Assembly: GCA_963704295.1 (NCBI GenBank)
Contig: OY969884.1
Coordinates: 930,001 to 994,000, forward strand
DNA: 64,000 nucleotides
Direction: 5' to 3'
Source of the DNA: JACCVL01 sp963704295
Lineage (GTDB): Bacteria; Actinomycetota; Actinomycetes; Propionibacteriales; Nocardioidaceae
Part shown: piece by piece, positions 1 through 7,770 of the stretch
Layout of the letters: each line of letters starts with the position of its first letter
How positions within the stretch are numbered: the first letter of the stretch is position 1
Notes under the pieces: generated by a model
The model's database searches: none
Seen by the model: only the letters and a program-made list of their open reading frames with translations
What the model was told of the DNA's origin: nothing
Program-made: the position numbers and the translations under genes

Positions 1-54
1 CAGGACCGCTCCGGTCAGCGAGCGAGCGGGGTGCAACCAGGACGATCGGTGCAT
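1..54 (-). CDS. possible 5' end of a gene cut by the left edge
   Basis: An ATG at 54-52 on the minus strand opens a frame that stays open to the edge (18 codons, beginning MHRSSWLHPARS). A GAGG sequence about 9 bases upstream could be its ribosome binding site. It would be the next gene after the ABC ATPase on the same strand. Too little is visible to name it, and it may be spurious. Confidence 0.25.
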   Translation of the reverse strand, partial: MHRSSWLHPARSLTGAVL

Positions 55-182
55 CGAAGATCCTCACTGCGCGGGGTCACTTGCGCACCGATTGTCACAG
101 CCATCTCAGCGAGCACCGCCTCCGTGGCGCCGATACCAACCGTCCGGATGATGCAGCGGTGGCACGGACGGGCCGCGGCGGC
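55..182. other. non-coding gap after the exporter ATPase
   Basis: Nothing convincing is coded here. On the minus strand a GACAAT hexamer lies upstream of the possible gene start at 54 and could be a -10 element. I see no strong terminator hairpin after the ATPase stop codon. Confidence 0.4.
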
Positions 183-947
183 TCAGAGCTCGCCGCCCTC
201 GCCGTCCTCGTCGTCGTCGCCGTCGGCGTCGTACTTGAGGTAGTGCACGGCGTCCTGCACCGGCCCGTCGAAGGCGAGCTGCCCGCCCTCGAGCACCAGC
301 GCCCGGTGGCAGAGCCGGCGGACCTGGGTGGTGTTGTGGCTGACGAACACGATCGTGCGGCCCTCGTCGCGCACCTCGCGGATCCGGCGGATGCACTTCT
401 TCTTGAACGGCGGGTCCCCGACCGCGAGGACCTCGTCGATGATGAAGATGTCGGAGTCGGCCGACACCGCGACCGAGAAGCCGAGCCGGGCGAACATGCC
501 GGAGGAGTACCGGCCGACCGGGGTGTCGAGGAAGCGGGCGATGTCCGCGAACTCGACGATGTCGTCGAACTTGCGGTTCACCTCCTCCTCGCTCATGCCG
601 AGGATGGCGGCGTTGAGGTAGATGTTCTCCCGGCCGGTCAGCTGCGGATGGAAGCCCGCACTGACCTCGATCAGGCCGGCGATCCGGCCCCGGGTGAGCA
701 GCTGGCCGCGGTCGGGCCGCAGGACGCCCGAGATGAGCTTCAGCAGGGTCGACTTGCCCGAGCCGTTGAGCCCCATCAGGCCGATCGACTCGCCCTGCTC
801 GATCGTGAAGGACAGGTCGTCCAGCGCGAGGAACCTCGGGTTGGCCAGCTCACCGCGCCGGGCCCGCACCAGGCGCTGCTTGAGCGTGCGGGCGTTCTGC
901 ATCACGAAGTGCTTCGAGACGTTCTCAGCCACCACCGACTCAGCCAT
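183..947 (-). CDS. polysaccharide ABC exporter, ATP-binding subunit (Wzt/RfbE type)
   Basis: This 254-residue ATPase should power export of a lipid-linked glycan across the membrane together with the permease encoded just upstream. Walker A is GLNGSGKST at residues 59-67, the signature is YSSGM at 147-151, Walker B is DIFIIDE at 166-172, and the H-loop histidine is at 204. The early stretch before the Walker box and the overall size match the O-antigen/teichoic-acid/galactan subfamily (mycobacterial Rv3781 type) rather than nutrient importers. There is no long C-terminal carbohydrate-binding domain; the protein ends in a short acidic tail. It lies 4 bases after the permease stop codon, last in an operon with Glf and two glycosyltransferases, so a galactofuranose-containing substrate is inferred. 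Confidence 0.92.
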   Translation of the reverse strand: MAESVVAENVSKHFVMQNARTLKQRLVRARRGELANPRFLALDDLSFTIEQGESIGLMGLNGSGKSTLLKLISGVLRPDRGQLLTRGRIAGLIEVSAGFHPQLTGRENIYLNAAILGMSEEEVNRKFDDIVEFADIARFLDTPVGRYSSGMFARLGFSVAVSADSDIFIIDEVLAVGDPPFKKKCIRRIREVRDEGRTIVFVSHNTTQVRRLCHRALVLEGGQLAFDGPVQDAVHYLKYDADGDDDEDGEGGEL

Positions 948-951
948 GCGA

Positions 952-1842
952 TCAGAGCTTCTCGGCGAAGGAGGTCTCGAGCTTGGAGAAGATCAGCTGG
1001 GCGACACCGACCAGCAGCACGCACACCACGAGCATGATGCTGCCCCGCAGCAGCAGGTGCTCGGGCATGAAGCCGGTGGTGTCCTCGTCGATCGCCGGGA
1101 TCCAGAACGCGCGCTGGTTGAGCAGGGTCGCCACGGCGACCGGGTTGGCCAGGTAGACCTGCTCCCAGACGGTTCCGCCGAGCACCCGCTCGACGAACTC
1201 CCACGGGTACAGCTGCGGCGCCGACCAGAGCACCATCATCCCGATCGTCTCCACGAAGTTGCCGATGTCACGGAACGACACGTTCAAGGCGCTGAACGCC
1301 AGCGACACCGCCAGGGAGATGGTCAGCATGATCGCGATGCCGAGCCCGGCGGCGACGAACGCCTCAGGGTCCGGCGACCAGCCCAGCAGCAGGCAGGCGA
1401 TGATGAGGATCGCGTACTGCGGGCCCATGTGGTAGGTCGTCACGGTCACCGACGCGACCGGGAACATCTCCCGCGGCACGTTCATCTTGCGCACCAGCGA
1501 CTTGTTCTTCACCACCGACTTGGTGCCCGCGTTCAGCGTCTCGGTGAAGAAGCTCACCATGATCATCGCGGCGAAGATGTGCAGGGCGAACAGCGGCGTG
1601 CTGTCCCGCAGGCCGAGGAGGACGCCGATCACGAAGAAGTACATGGAGAACCGGATGAGCGGCTTCATGTACGACCAGCCGAGGCCGAGCAGCGACGCCT
1701 GGTAGCGGACCCGCAGCTCCTTTTGCACCAGCAGCTTCAGCAGGTAGCGCCGGCGGAGCACGCCGAACAGCCCGGTCGTGTCACCAGGGGGCCGCAGCGG
1801 ACCGAGGGGAGGGTGCTCCTCCCCTACTGCCGCCTGGGTCAT
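952..1842 (-). CDS. polysaccharide ABC exporter, permease subunit (Wzm/TagG type)
   Basis: This 296-residue membrane protein of the ABC-2 family is the partner of the downstream ATPase. After a hydrophilic N-terminus comes the family-typical segment LLVQKELRVRYQASLLGLGW, followed by about six hydrophobic segments, and the C-terminus carries the usual short amphipathic tail. The ATG overlaps the stop codon of glf by four bases (ATGA), which fixes the start and indicates translational coupling. The closest functional model is the mycobacterial galactan exporter Rv3783/Rv3781. The substrate is inferred from the operon and not shown by the permease itself. Confidence 0.9.
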   Translation of the reverse strand: MTQAAVGEEHPPLGPLRPPGDTTGLFGVLRRRYLLKLLVQKELRVRYQASLLGLGWSYMKPLIRFSMYFFVIGVLLGLRDSTPLFALHIFAAMIMVSFFTETLNAGTKSVVKNKSLVRKMNVPREMFPVASVTVTTYHMGPQYAILIIACLLLGWSPDPEAFVAAGLGIAIMLTISLAVSLAFSALNVSFRDIGNFVETIGMMVLWSAPQLYPWEFVERVLGGTVWEQVYLANPVAVATLLNQRAFWIPAIDEDTTGFMPEHLLLRGSIMLVVCVLLVGVAQLIFSKLETSFAEKL

Positions 1843-3017
1843 GCGTCCACCCCACCACTCTCGAGGTCCTCGCCCTGGGCGAAGTGCGGCTTCAGCAAGT
1901 TGTCGTACATCGACAGCGCGGCGCCGATGGCCATGTGCATGTCGAGGTACTTGTAGGTGCCGAGGCGGCCGCCGAACAGCACGTCCGGCTCCTTGCGGGC
2001 CTGGTCGCGGTACTGCAGCAGCCGGGACCGGTCCTCGGCGGTGTTGATCGGGTAGTACGGCTCGTCGTCCTCCTCGGCGAAGCGGGAGTACTCGCGCTGG
2101 ATCACCGTCTTGTCGCTCGGGTAGCGGTCGGCCCGCTCCGGGTGGAAGTGCCGCGGCTCGATGATGCGAGTGAACGGCACGTCCTCGTCGGCGTAGTTCA
2201 TCACCGACGTGCCCTGGAAGTCCCCCACCCCCTCCACCGAGGTCTCGAGGTCGATCGTGCGCCACGACAGCCGGCCGAGCTCGTTGCCGAAGTACTGGTC
2301 GACCGGGCCGGTGTAGACCACCGGAACGTTCCCGACGAGGTCGTCCTTGAGGTCGAAGAACTCGGTGTCCAGCCGGACCTCGATGTTGTCGTGGTCGGCC
2401 ATCTGCTCCAGCCAGGCGGTGTACCCGCCCGTCGGCAGGCCCTCGTGGGTGTCGTTGAAGTAGCGGTTGTCGAAGTTGTAGCGGACCGGCAGCCGGCTGA
2501 TGATCTCCGCCGGCAGGTCGGTCGGGTCGGTCTGCCACTGCTTGGCGGTGTAGCCGCGGATGAACGCCTCGTACAGCGGCCGCCCGATCAGCGACACCGC
2601 CTTCTCCTCCAGGTTGGTGGCGTCCTTGCTGTCGATCTCGCCGGCCTGCTCGTGCACCAGGGCGCGGGCCTCGGTCGGGCTGAGCGCCTTGCCGAAGTAC
2701 TCGCAGATCGTCGCCAGGTTGATCGGCATCGGGTAGACCCGGCCGCGGAACGTGGTGAAGACCCGGTGGCTGTAGCCGGTGAAGGAGGTGAACCGGTTGA
2801 CGTACTCCCACACCCGCTCGTTCGAGGTGTGGAACAGGTGGGCGCCGTACTGGTGCACCTCGATCCCCGTCTCCGGGTCCGGCGCTGAGTAGGCGTTGCC
2901 CCCCACGTGCGCACGGCGGTCGAGCACGAGCACCTTTCGGCCCAGCTCGCGGGCGCACCGCTCGGCGATGGTGAGGCCGAACAGGCCGGAGCCGACGACG
3001 ACGAGGTCGGTGTTCAC
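1839..3017 (-). CDS. glf: UDP-galactopyranose mutase
   Basis: Glf is a cytoplasmic FAD enzyme that converts UDP-galactopyranose to UDP-galactofuranose, the donor for galactan synthesis. The 392-residue protein begins with a Rossmann dinucleotide-binding motif (GSGLFG at residues 9-14) and continues with VGGNAYS, the HQYGAHLFHTS segment and other long blocks typical of bacterial Glf. Length is normal for the family. The start is a GTG with GGAG about 8 bases upstream. It lies between a glycosyltransferase gene and the exporter permease, so the operon carries donor synthesis, transfer and export together. Confidence 0.96.
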   Translation of the reverse strand: MNTDLVVVGSGLFGLTIAERCARELGRKVLVLDRRAHVGGNAYSAPDPETGIEVHQYGAHLFHTSNERVWEYVNRFTSFTGYSHRVFTTFRGRVYPMPINLATICEYFGKALSPTEARALVHEQAGEIDSKDATNLEEKAVSLIGRPLYEAFIRGYTAKQWQTDPTDLPAEIISRLPVRYNFDNRYFNDTHEGLPTGGYTAWLEQMADHDNIEVRLDTEFFDLKDDLVGNVPVVYTGPVDQYFGNELGRLSWRTIDLETSVEGVGDFQGTSVMNYADEDVPFTRIIEPRHFHPERADRYPSDKTVIQREYSRFAEEDDEPYYPINTAEDRSRLLQYRDQARKEPDVLFGGRLGTYKYLDMHMAIGAALSMYDNLLKPHFAQGEDLESGGVDA

Positions 3018-3050
3018 GCACTGTCTCCAGAGGTTGGGGGCGGGGGGAGT

Positions 3051-3893
3051 CTACTGAGCGGGCCGGCCGAAGCCCCGGTGGGCGATCAGGCGTCGGTAGG
3101 CCATCCGCCGCAACCTGGTCGGCACCAGCCGGTAGCCACCTCGGATCACGACGTTGCGGACGAACTGCGGGCGGGTGGTGATGCCGAGCGCCAGGAACTG
3201 CCGCTGCAGCGCGATCTCGGACCGCAACAGCCGGCGACCGCCCCGGCGCGCGTACGCACCGGCTCCGACCCGGTAGTACACCAGGGGTTCCGGTGTGTTG
3301 GCGGGACGCGCGCCGTCGGCGAGCATCCGGGCGAACAGCAGGTAGTCCTCCATCAGTGGCAGGTCCTGGTAGCCGCCCGCGGCCTGCACCGCCGCCCGCC
3401 GGTAGACCACCGTGGGGTGGTTGAAGGGGTCACGGAACCGCGCGGCCGACCGGATCCACTCCGGATCCGTGGGCGGGATCCGCACCTCGACGACGTCGTC
3501 CACGCTGTCGGTGAACTCGAACAGCGCGGAGCCGACGATGTCCGCCCCGGCCTCGATCAGCGGGAGCTGGACCGCGAACCGCTGCGGCAGCGAGACGTCG
3601 TCGGCGTCCATCCGGGCCACCACGTCGTGGCCGCACGCGGCCAGGCCTCGGTCCAGGGCCGGCCCGAGGCCCTGGTTGTGCTCCAGCACGAGGTGCTGCG
3701 TCGGGACCGGGCAGGCCGCCAGCAACGCGGCCAGCCGCTCCGCCAGCTCGGGCCCGATCGGGCCGTCCTGCACCACGACCACCTCGTCCGGCCGCCGGGT
3801 CTGCTCGACGACCGTGCTGGTCCACGCCAGCTCGAGGTGGTCGGGGTCGTCGCCGGACCAAAGACTCATCAGCAGCGAGAAGGGCTCAGCCAC
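3051..3893 (-). CDS. family 2 glycosyltransferase
   Basis: This GT-A fold transferase has about 280 residues. It shows VVVVQDGP near residues 38-45 and a metal-binding ARMDADD (DADD 96-99), then a sugar-binding region with HPTVVYRR. I place the start at the GTG at 3893, whose GTGGCTGA overlaps the upstream stop by eight bases. Longer readings would run into the preceding gene, and a shorter one starts at MSLWSGDD. The protein resembles bacterial GT2 enzymes that add one sugar to an envelope glycan. Donor and acceptor cannot be read from the sequence, though UDP-galactofuranose is plausible because glf follows. Confidence 0.88.
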   Translation of the reverse strand: MAEPFSLLMSLWSGDDPDHLELAWTSTVVEQTRRPDEVVVVQDGPIGPELAERLAALLAACPVPTQHLVLEHNQGLGPALDRGLAACGHDVVARMDADDVSLPQRFAVQLPLIEAGADIVGSALFEFTDSVDDVVEVRIPPTDPEWIRSAARFRDPFNHPTVVYRRAAVQAAGGYQDLPLMEDYLLFARMLADGARPANTPEPLVYYRVGAGAYARRGGRRLLRSEIALQRQFLALGITTRPQFVRNVVIRGGYRLVPTRLRRMAYRRLIAHRGFGRPAQ

Positions 3894-4806
3894 CGAGCAC
3901 CTCGGCGTTGGGTCGCGGTCCGGCGCGGAGCCCGTCCCGCAGCCCGCGCAGCAGTCCGCGGCGCAGCGTCGCCCGGTCGGCACTGGACCGGAAGGTCCGC
4001 ACCCAGCGCCGGGCGGTCGACGCTGCGTAGACCGCCTTCTCCACGGGGGACAGCCCGCGGCTGCGGGTGAACAGCCAGGTCTTGTTGCGCACCTCGTAGT
4101 AGAACCGCTCCCCTGGGTCGGCGTCGGCCGCCCCGAAGGTCGCCGTGCGGTGCTCCACCAGGCTGGACGGGCAGAGCAGGCCGGTCCGGCCGCGCAGGAG
4201 CCGGGTGCTGAACTCGAAGTCGTCGTTCCACAAGAAGTAGTCGGCGATCGGCAGCCCGCGCTCTCGAACGGCCGCGGCGTCGCAGAGCAGCGAGACGAAC
4301 GACGCGGAACGCACCGGCAGGCACCCGATGGCAGCCGCAGCCCGACGCTCTCGCCGTCCGGCGCCCGGTCGGCGGCGCGGGGTGTTCATCGGGTGCTCCT
4401 CGCCGTCCGTCCAGACCACGCGGCTGGCAACCAGCGCGGGGCGCCGACCGCCGCGCTCCCCGCGGTAGGTGGTGTACGCGCGGAGCAACTCGGCCAGCGC
4501 TCCCGGCTGCGGCACGGTGTCGTCGTCCATCAGCCACAGCGCGTCCGGCGCATGCCGGTCCAAGGCCCGAGCCATCCCGGCGGCGAACCCCCCGGCGCCG
4601 CCGGTGTTGTCCGAGCGGACCACGAGGTCGACCTCGGGGAAGCGCTGGCGCACCGCGTCGGCGGTGCCGTCCGTCGATCCGTTGTCCACGACCACGACCG
4701 CCGACGGCGCCGGGTGCTGCTCGCGGACGGCGGCCAGCGACTGCAGCAGCAGCTCGCGGCGGTTCCAGGTGACCACGACGGCGACGACGTCGTGCGCGCG
4801 GGTCAT
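3886..4806 (-). CDS. GlfT1-like galactofuranosyltransferase (GT2)
   Basis: The 306-residue protein has the hallmarks of mycobacterial GlfT1 (Rv3782), which primes galactan by adding the first galactofuranose residues to the lipid-linked linker. It shows VVTWNR at 11-16, DNGSTDG at 41-47, the unusual glycine-rich block NTGGAGGFAAGM at 67-78, and the metal-binding WLMDDD at 91-96. A later NDDFEFSTRL segment fits the acceptor/base region. It is the first glycosyltransferase of the minus-strand operon that continues with a second GT2, Glf and the exporter. Assignment to GlfT1 rests on motif resemblance from memory, so the linkage made could differ. Confidence 0.82.
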   Translation of the reverse strand: MTRAHDVVAVVVTWNRRELLLQSLAAVREQHPAPSAVVVVDNGSTDGTADAVRQRFPEVDLVVRSDNTGGAGGFAAGMARALDRHAPDALWLMDDDTVPQPGALAELLRAYTTYRGERGGRRPALVASRVVWTDGEEHPMNTPRRRPGAGRRERRAAAAIGCLPVRSASFVSLLCDAAAVRERGLPIADYFLWNDDFEFSTRLLRGRTGLLCPSSLVEHRTATFGAADADPGERFYYEVRNKTWLFTRSRGLSPVEKAVYAASTARRWVRTFRSSADRATLRRGLLRGLRDGLRAGPRPNAEVLGG

Positions 4807-4858
4807 CGGGATCCTCGGTCGTCGACGGATGTCAGGAGGCGACCTGACAGGCTAGCGC

Positions 4859-6307
4859 TCAGCAGGCGGCACCGAGATCCTCGGCCTGGTTGGCGGCCTG
4901 CACCGCCTTCTCGGTCCGCATGTCTCGTCCCGGCCGGCCGGCTCGATCGGTACTGCCGTCCTCCTCGGCCTTCGCGATCGCCGCGGCGACCTTCTCCCGG
5001 ATCATGCTGTAGTCGGGATCGCTGGTGTTCACCATCGGCGGCACGAACGACACCGTGGTCATCGGCTGCGAACGGGCCTTCAGCGCGAGCTCGACGAAGG
5101 TGTCCAGCTCGCCGTGCGGGATGTCGGTGCTCAGCAGCTCGGCACTCGCCCGGGCGATCTCCTGCACGTGCAGCAGCACCTTCTGCGGGCTGAGCTGCTT
5201 CAGCATCGCGGCCAGCACGCACTTTTGGCGCGCCATCCGCGAGTAGTCGTCGTCGTAGGCACGGCTGCGGGCGTACCACAGCGTCTGGTAGCCGTCGAGA
5301 TGCCGGACGCCGGGCTCGATGGTGTCGGTGATCTCACCGCCGATGCCGCCGATCGCGATCGGCGTGCGCACCCGAAGGGTCACCCCGCCGACGGCGTTCA
5401 CCAGGTTCTGGAAGCCCTGCATGTTGACCATCGCGTAGTAGTGCACCGGCAGCCCGGTGATCTCCTCGACCACCTGCGTGGTGGCCTCCAGGCCGGGGTT
5501 CTTGACGTGCGGGAACAGCTCGGGGTGGTCGAGCGCGTAGGTGTAGACGCCGTTGAAGTAACAGCCCTCGCAGTCGAAGCCCTCGGGGAAGGCCTCGTCC
5601 ATCGGGGTGCCGTCGGGGAACGGGACGGAGGCGAGGTTGCGCGGCAGCCCGAACAAGACGGTGCGCCCGGTCTCCGCGTCGACGCTGGCCAGCGTCACCG
5701 AGTCGGGGCGCAGCCCCCAGCGGGTGGCGCCGGAGTCACCACCGAGGAGCAACACGTTGTAGCGGCCGGCCGCCGCGTCGACGGCGGTGCCGTCGCCGAA
5801 GACCTCCAGCAGCACGTCTCGCTGCACCGCGACCACGTGCGCCGAGAACAGCAGCGACCCGGCCAGCACACCGGTCAGGGCGGTGCTGACACCGGCCAGC
5901 GCCAACCGGCGGCGCTGGGGCAGGGTCGGCGGGTCGCCGAGCCGCCAGGCGTCGAGCAGCAGCAGCACCCAGCCGATCGCGGCGACGGTGAGCGCCCCGC
6001 GGACCACCAGCAGCGCGAGCGGGTCGGTGAACAGCCGCAGCGCCACGCCGGTGTCGATCCAGGTGGCGAGGGCCAGGACCACGAGGACCACCGCCACCCC
6101 CGCCCAGGCGCGTACGGCCAGTCGGCCGACCCGCCGGTCGCCGCAGAGCAGCTGGGCCGAACCGGGCACGAGCACGGTCATCACGAGCAGCGACAGCGCG
6201 CGGCGGAACCGGATCCGGTCGCTGTCGGCGCGCAGCCGGTCCGAGCCGGAGCGCGGCGGGGGAAGGTCGCCGGGCACTCGCCGAGTATCACCAGCCTCAG
6301 GCGTCAC
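4859..6307 (-). CDS. LCP (LytR-CpsA-Psr) family glycan ligase with four N-terminal membrane segments
   Basis: LCP enzymes move undecaprenyl-phosphate-linked glycans onto peptidoglycan at the outer membrane face; in mycobacteria Lcp1 attaches arabinogalactan. The 482-residue protein has about four hydrophobic segments (roughly 37-54, 67-84, 97-118 and 134-160) and then the LCP domain, with LLLGGDSG, GLRPDSVTL and GLPRNL as the phosphate/pyrophosphate-binding region and YARSRAYDDDYSRMARQ near its end. Four membrane spans are more than the single span of a classical LCP. It lies 52 bases upstream of the GlfT1-like gene and may head that operon. The GTG at 6307 gives the longest form. A GTG at 6277 with GATACT six bases upstream is an attractive leaderless alternative. 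Confidence 0.9.
   Translation of the reverse strand: MTPEAGDTRRVPGDLPPPRSGSDRLRADSDRIRFRRALSLLVMTVLVPGSAQLLCGDRRVGRLAVRAWAGVAVVLVVLALATWIDTGVALRLFTDPLALLVVRGALTVAAIGWVLLLLDAWRLGDPPTLPQRRRLALAGVSTALTGVLAGSLLFSAHVVAVQRDVLLEVFGDGTAVDAAAGRYNVLLLGGDSGATRWGLRPDSVTLASVDAETGRTVLFGLPRNLASVPFPDGTPMDEAFPEGFDCEGCYFNGVYTYALDHPELFPHVKNPGLEATTQVVEEITGLPVHYYAMVNMQGFQNLVNAVGGVTLRVRTPIAIGGIGGEITDTIEPGVRHLDGYQTLWYARSRAYDDDYSRMARQKCVLAAMLKQLSPQKVLLHVQEIARASAELLSTDIPHGELDTFVELALKARSQPMTTVSFVPPMVNTSDPDYSMIREKVAAAIAKAEEDGSTDRAGRPGRDMRTEKAVQAANQAEDLGAAC
6284..6289 (-). promoter_or_regulatory. -10 box GATACT for a leaderless start of the LCP gene
   Basis: The minus-strand hexamer GATACT ends six bases before the in-frame GTG at 6277. 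This geometry recurs at many genes in the window and argues for the shorter LCP start. Confidence 0.45.
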
Positions 6308-6344
6308 AGCCCGGCGGCGCGCCGTGGCGCCTCCCGACAGGCCT

Positions 6345-6350
6345 TACCCT
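6345..6350 (+). promoter_or_regulatory. -10 box TACCCT, leaderless start of the second LCP gene
   Basis: TACCCT lies six bases before the ATG at 6357 and there is no Shine-Dalgarno sequence between them, so the transcript probably begins at the start codon. Confidence 0.55.
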
Positions 6351-6356
6351 CCCTGC

Positions 6357-7670
6357 ATGGCAGATCGACCAGGGCGGGGCTCGGAGCGGCCGGACGACGA
6401 CCAGTACTCCTGGCTGTCCGACCCCGGCTCCCGGCGCCCGGACGGCGGCCCCGCGCCGGCTCAGGACCCGGACGCCACCCAGGCGATGCCGGTGACCGGC
6501 GGCTCGGACCGCCGCTCCGCACCGGCAGGGAACGACGCCGGCGAGGCCACCCAGGCGATGCCGGCCACCCAGGCGATGCCGCCCGCCCGGCCGACCTCGG
6601 GCGACCCGCTGCCACCACCCGTCCTGCCTCCGCCCGGCCGGCGGCCCGCCCCGCCCCCGCGCGGGTCCGGCGGGTCCGGCGGGACCGGCGGCACCGGCCA
6701 GCGCCCGCCTCGCAGCCCTCGGCCACGGCCGAAGGGCCGCACCGTGCGGCGGGTGCTGCTGGTGCTGCTGCTGGTCTGGGTCGCCTTCCTGATCGCGGTT
6801 CCGATCTGGGCCTGGTCGACGATCGACAAGGTGGACGCCGAACCGAGCGGACAGCGGCCGGGCGACCAGCCCGGGCAGACGTACCTGGTCGTCGGCTCGG
6901 ACAGTCGCGAGGGCCTCAGCGACGAGGAGAAGCAGGAGCTGGCCACCGGCAGCGTCGGCGGCCAGCGCACCGACACGATCATGCTGTTGCACACCGGCGA
7001 CGGGCCCACCCTGTTGCTCTCGATCCCCCGCGACTCGCCGGTCGAGATCCCCGGGCAGGGGAGCAACAAGATCAACGCCGCCTTCTCGATCGGTGGTCCG
7101 GAGCTGCTGGTGGCGACGGTGGAGCAGAACACCGGGATCCGGGTGGACGGCTACATCGAGATCGGTCTCGGCGGCTTCGTCAACATCGTGGACGCACTCG
7201 GTGGCGTCGAGGTCTGCCCCGACGAGGCGATCGAGGATCCGAAGGCCGGGCTGGACATCGGGGCCGGCTGCCAGGAGCTGGACGGTCCGGACGCACTCGG
7301 CTACGCGCGGACCCGGGACTTCGCCACCGCCGACCTGCAGCGGGTCCAGAACCAGCGAGAGGTGGTCGGCGCGATCGGAGACTCGGCGGTGTCGCCGTGG
7401 ACGGTGCTCAACCCGTGGCGCTACTTCCGGCTGTCGTCGGCGGGGGCCGACTCGCTACGCATCGGCGAGGATGTCGGGCCGATCGACCTCGCCCGCTTCG
7501 CGTGGGCGATGAGCCGGGTGAGCTCCGGCGGGCTGACCTGCACCGTGCCGTTGGCCAGTGGTGACGCCACCTGGGACTCCGAACGGGCGCCGCAGCTGTT
7601 CGACCTGGTGCAGGACGACCGCACCGACGAGATCAGCAACGACCTCTGCCGCTCGACCGGTCTGCAGTAG
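6357..7670 (+). CDS. LCP family protein with a long cytoplasmic Pro/Thr-rich N-terminus
   Basis: This 437-residue LCP ligase is divergent from the LCP gene that leads the galactan operon. Residues 1 to about 125 are disordered and proline/glycine-rich. They contain the motif ATQAMP three times, encoded by three near-identical 18-bp units at 6474, 6546 and 6564. One membrane segment follows (VRRVLLVLLLVWVAFLIAV region), then the LCP domain with VVGSDSREG, RTDTIMLLH, LLLSIPRDSPV and GYARTRDFATADLQRVQNQ, which holds the conserved Arg and Asp positions. It should act outside the membrane, transferring a glycan to peptidoglycan. The threonine-containing repeats could be kinase sites, which is only a guess. 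Confidence 0.92.
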   Translation: MADRPGRGSERPDDDQYSWLSDPGSRRPDGGPAPAQDPDATQAMPVTGGSDRRSAPAGNDAGEATQAMPATQAMPPARPTSGDPLPPPVLPPPGRRPAPPPRGSGGSGGTGGTGQRPPRSPRPRPKGRTVRRVLLVLLLVWVAFLIAVPIWAWSTIDKVDAEPSGQRPGDQPGQTYLVVGSDSREGLSDEEKQELATGSVGGQRTDTIMLLHTGDGPTLLLSIPRDSPVEIPGQGSNKINAAFSIGGPELLVATVEQNTGIRVDGYIEIGLGGFVNIVDALGGVEVCPDEAIEDPKAGLDIGAGCQELDGPDALGYARTRDFATADLQRVQNQREVVGAIGDSAVSPWTVLNPWRYFRLSSAGADSLRIGEDVGPIDLARFAWAMSRVSSGGLTCTVPLASGDATWDSERAPQLFDLVQDDRTDEISNDLCRSTGLQ

Positions 7671-7770
7671 TACGTCGCGGTTTATCCGCCGGCGCGGTCG
7701 ACGAGAGCCGCTTGCTCCCTTGTGAAGCCAGGGGAGGCACTGGGAAGGTGCCAGGCGGAGGGGATCCGCG

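Noticed and set aside
952..3021. Long minus frame running through glf into the exporter permease
   Set aside because: The upstream part overlaps the well-supported glf gene in another frame; the permease starts at the ATGA overlap at 1842.
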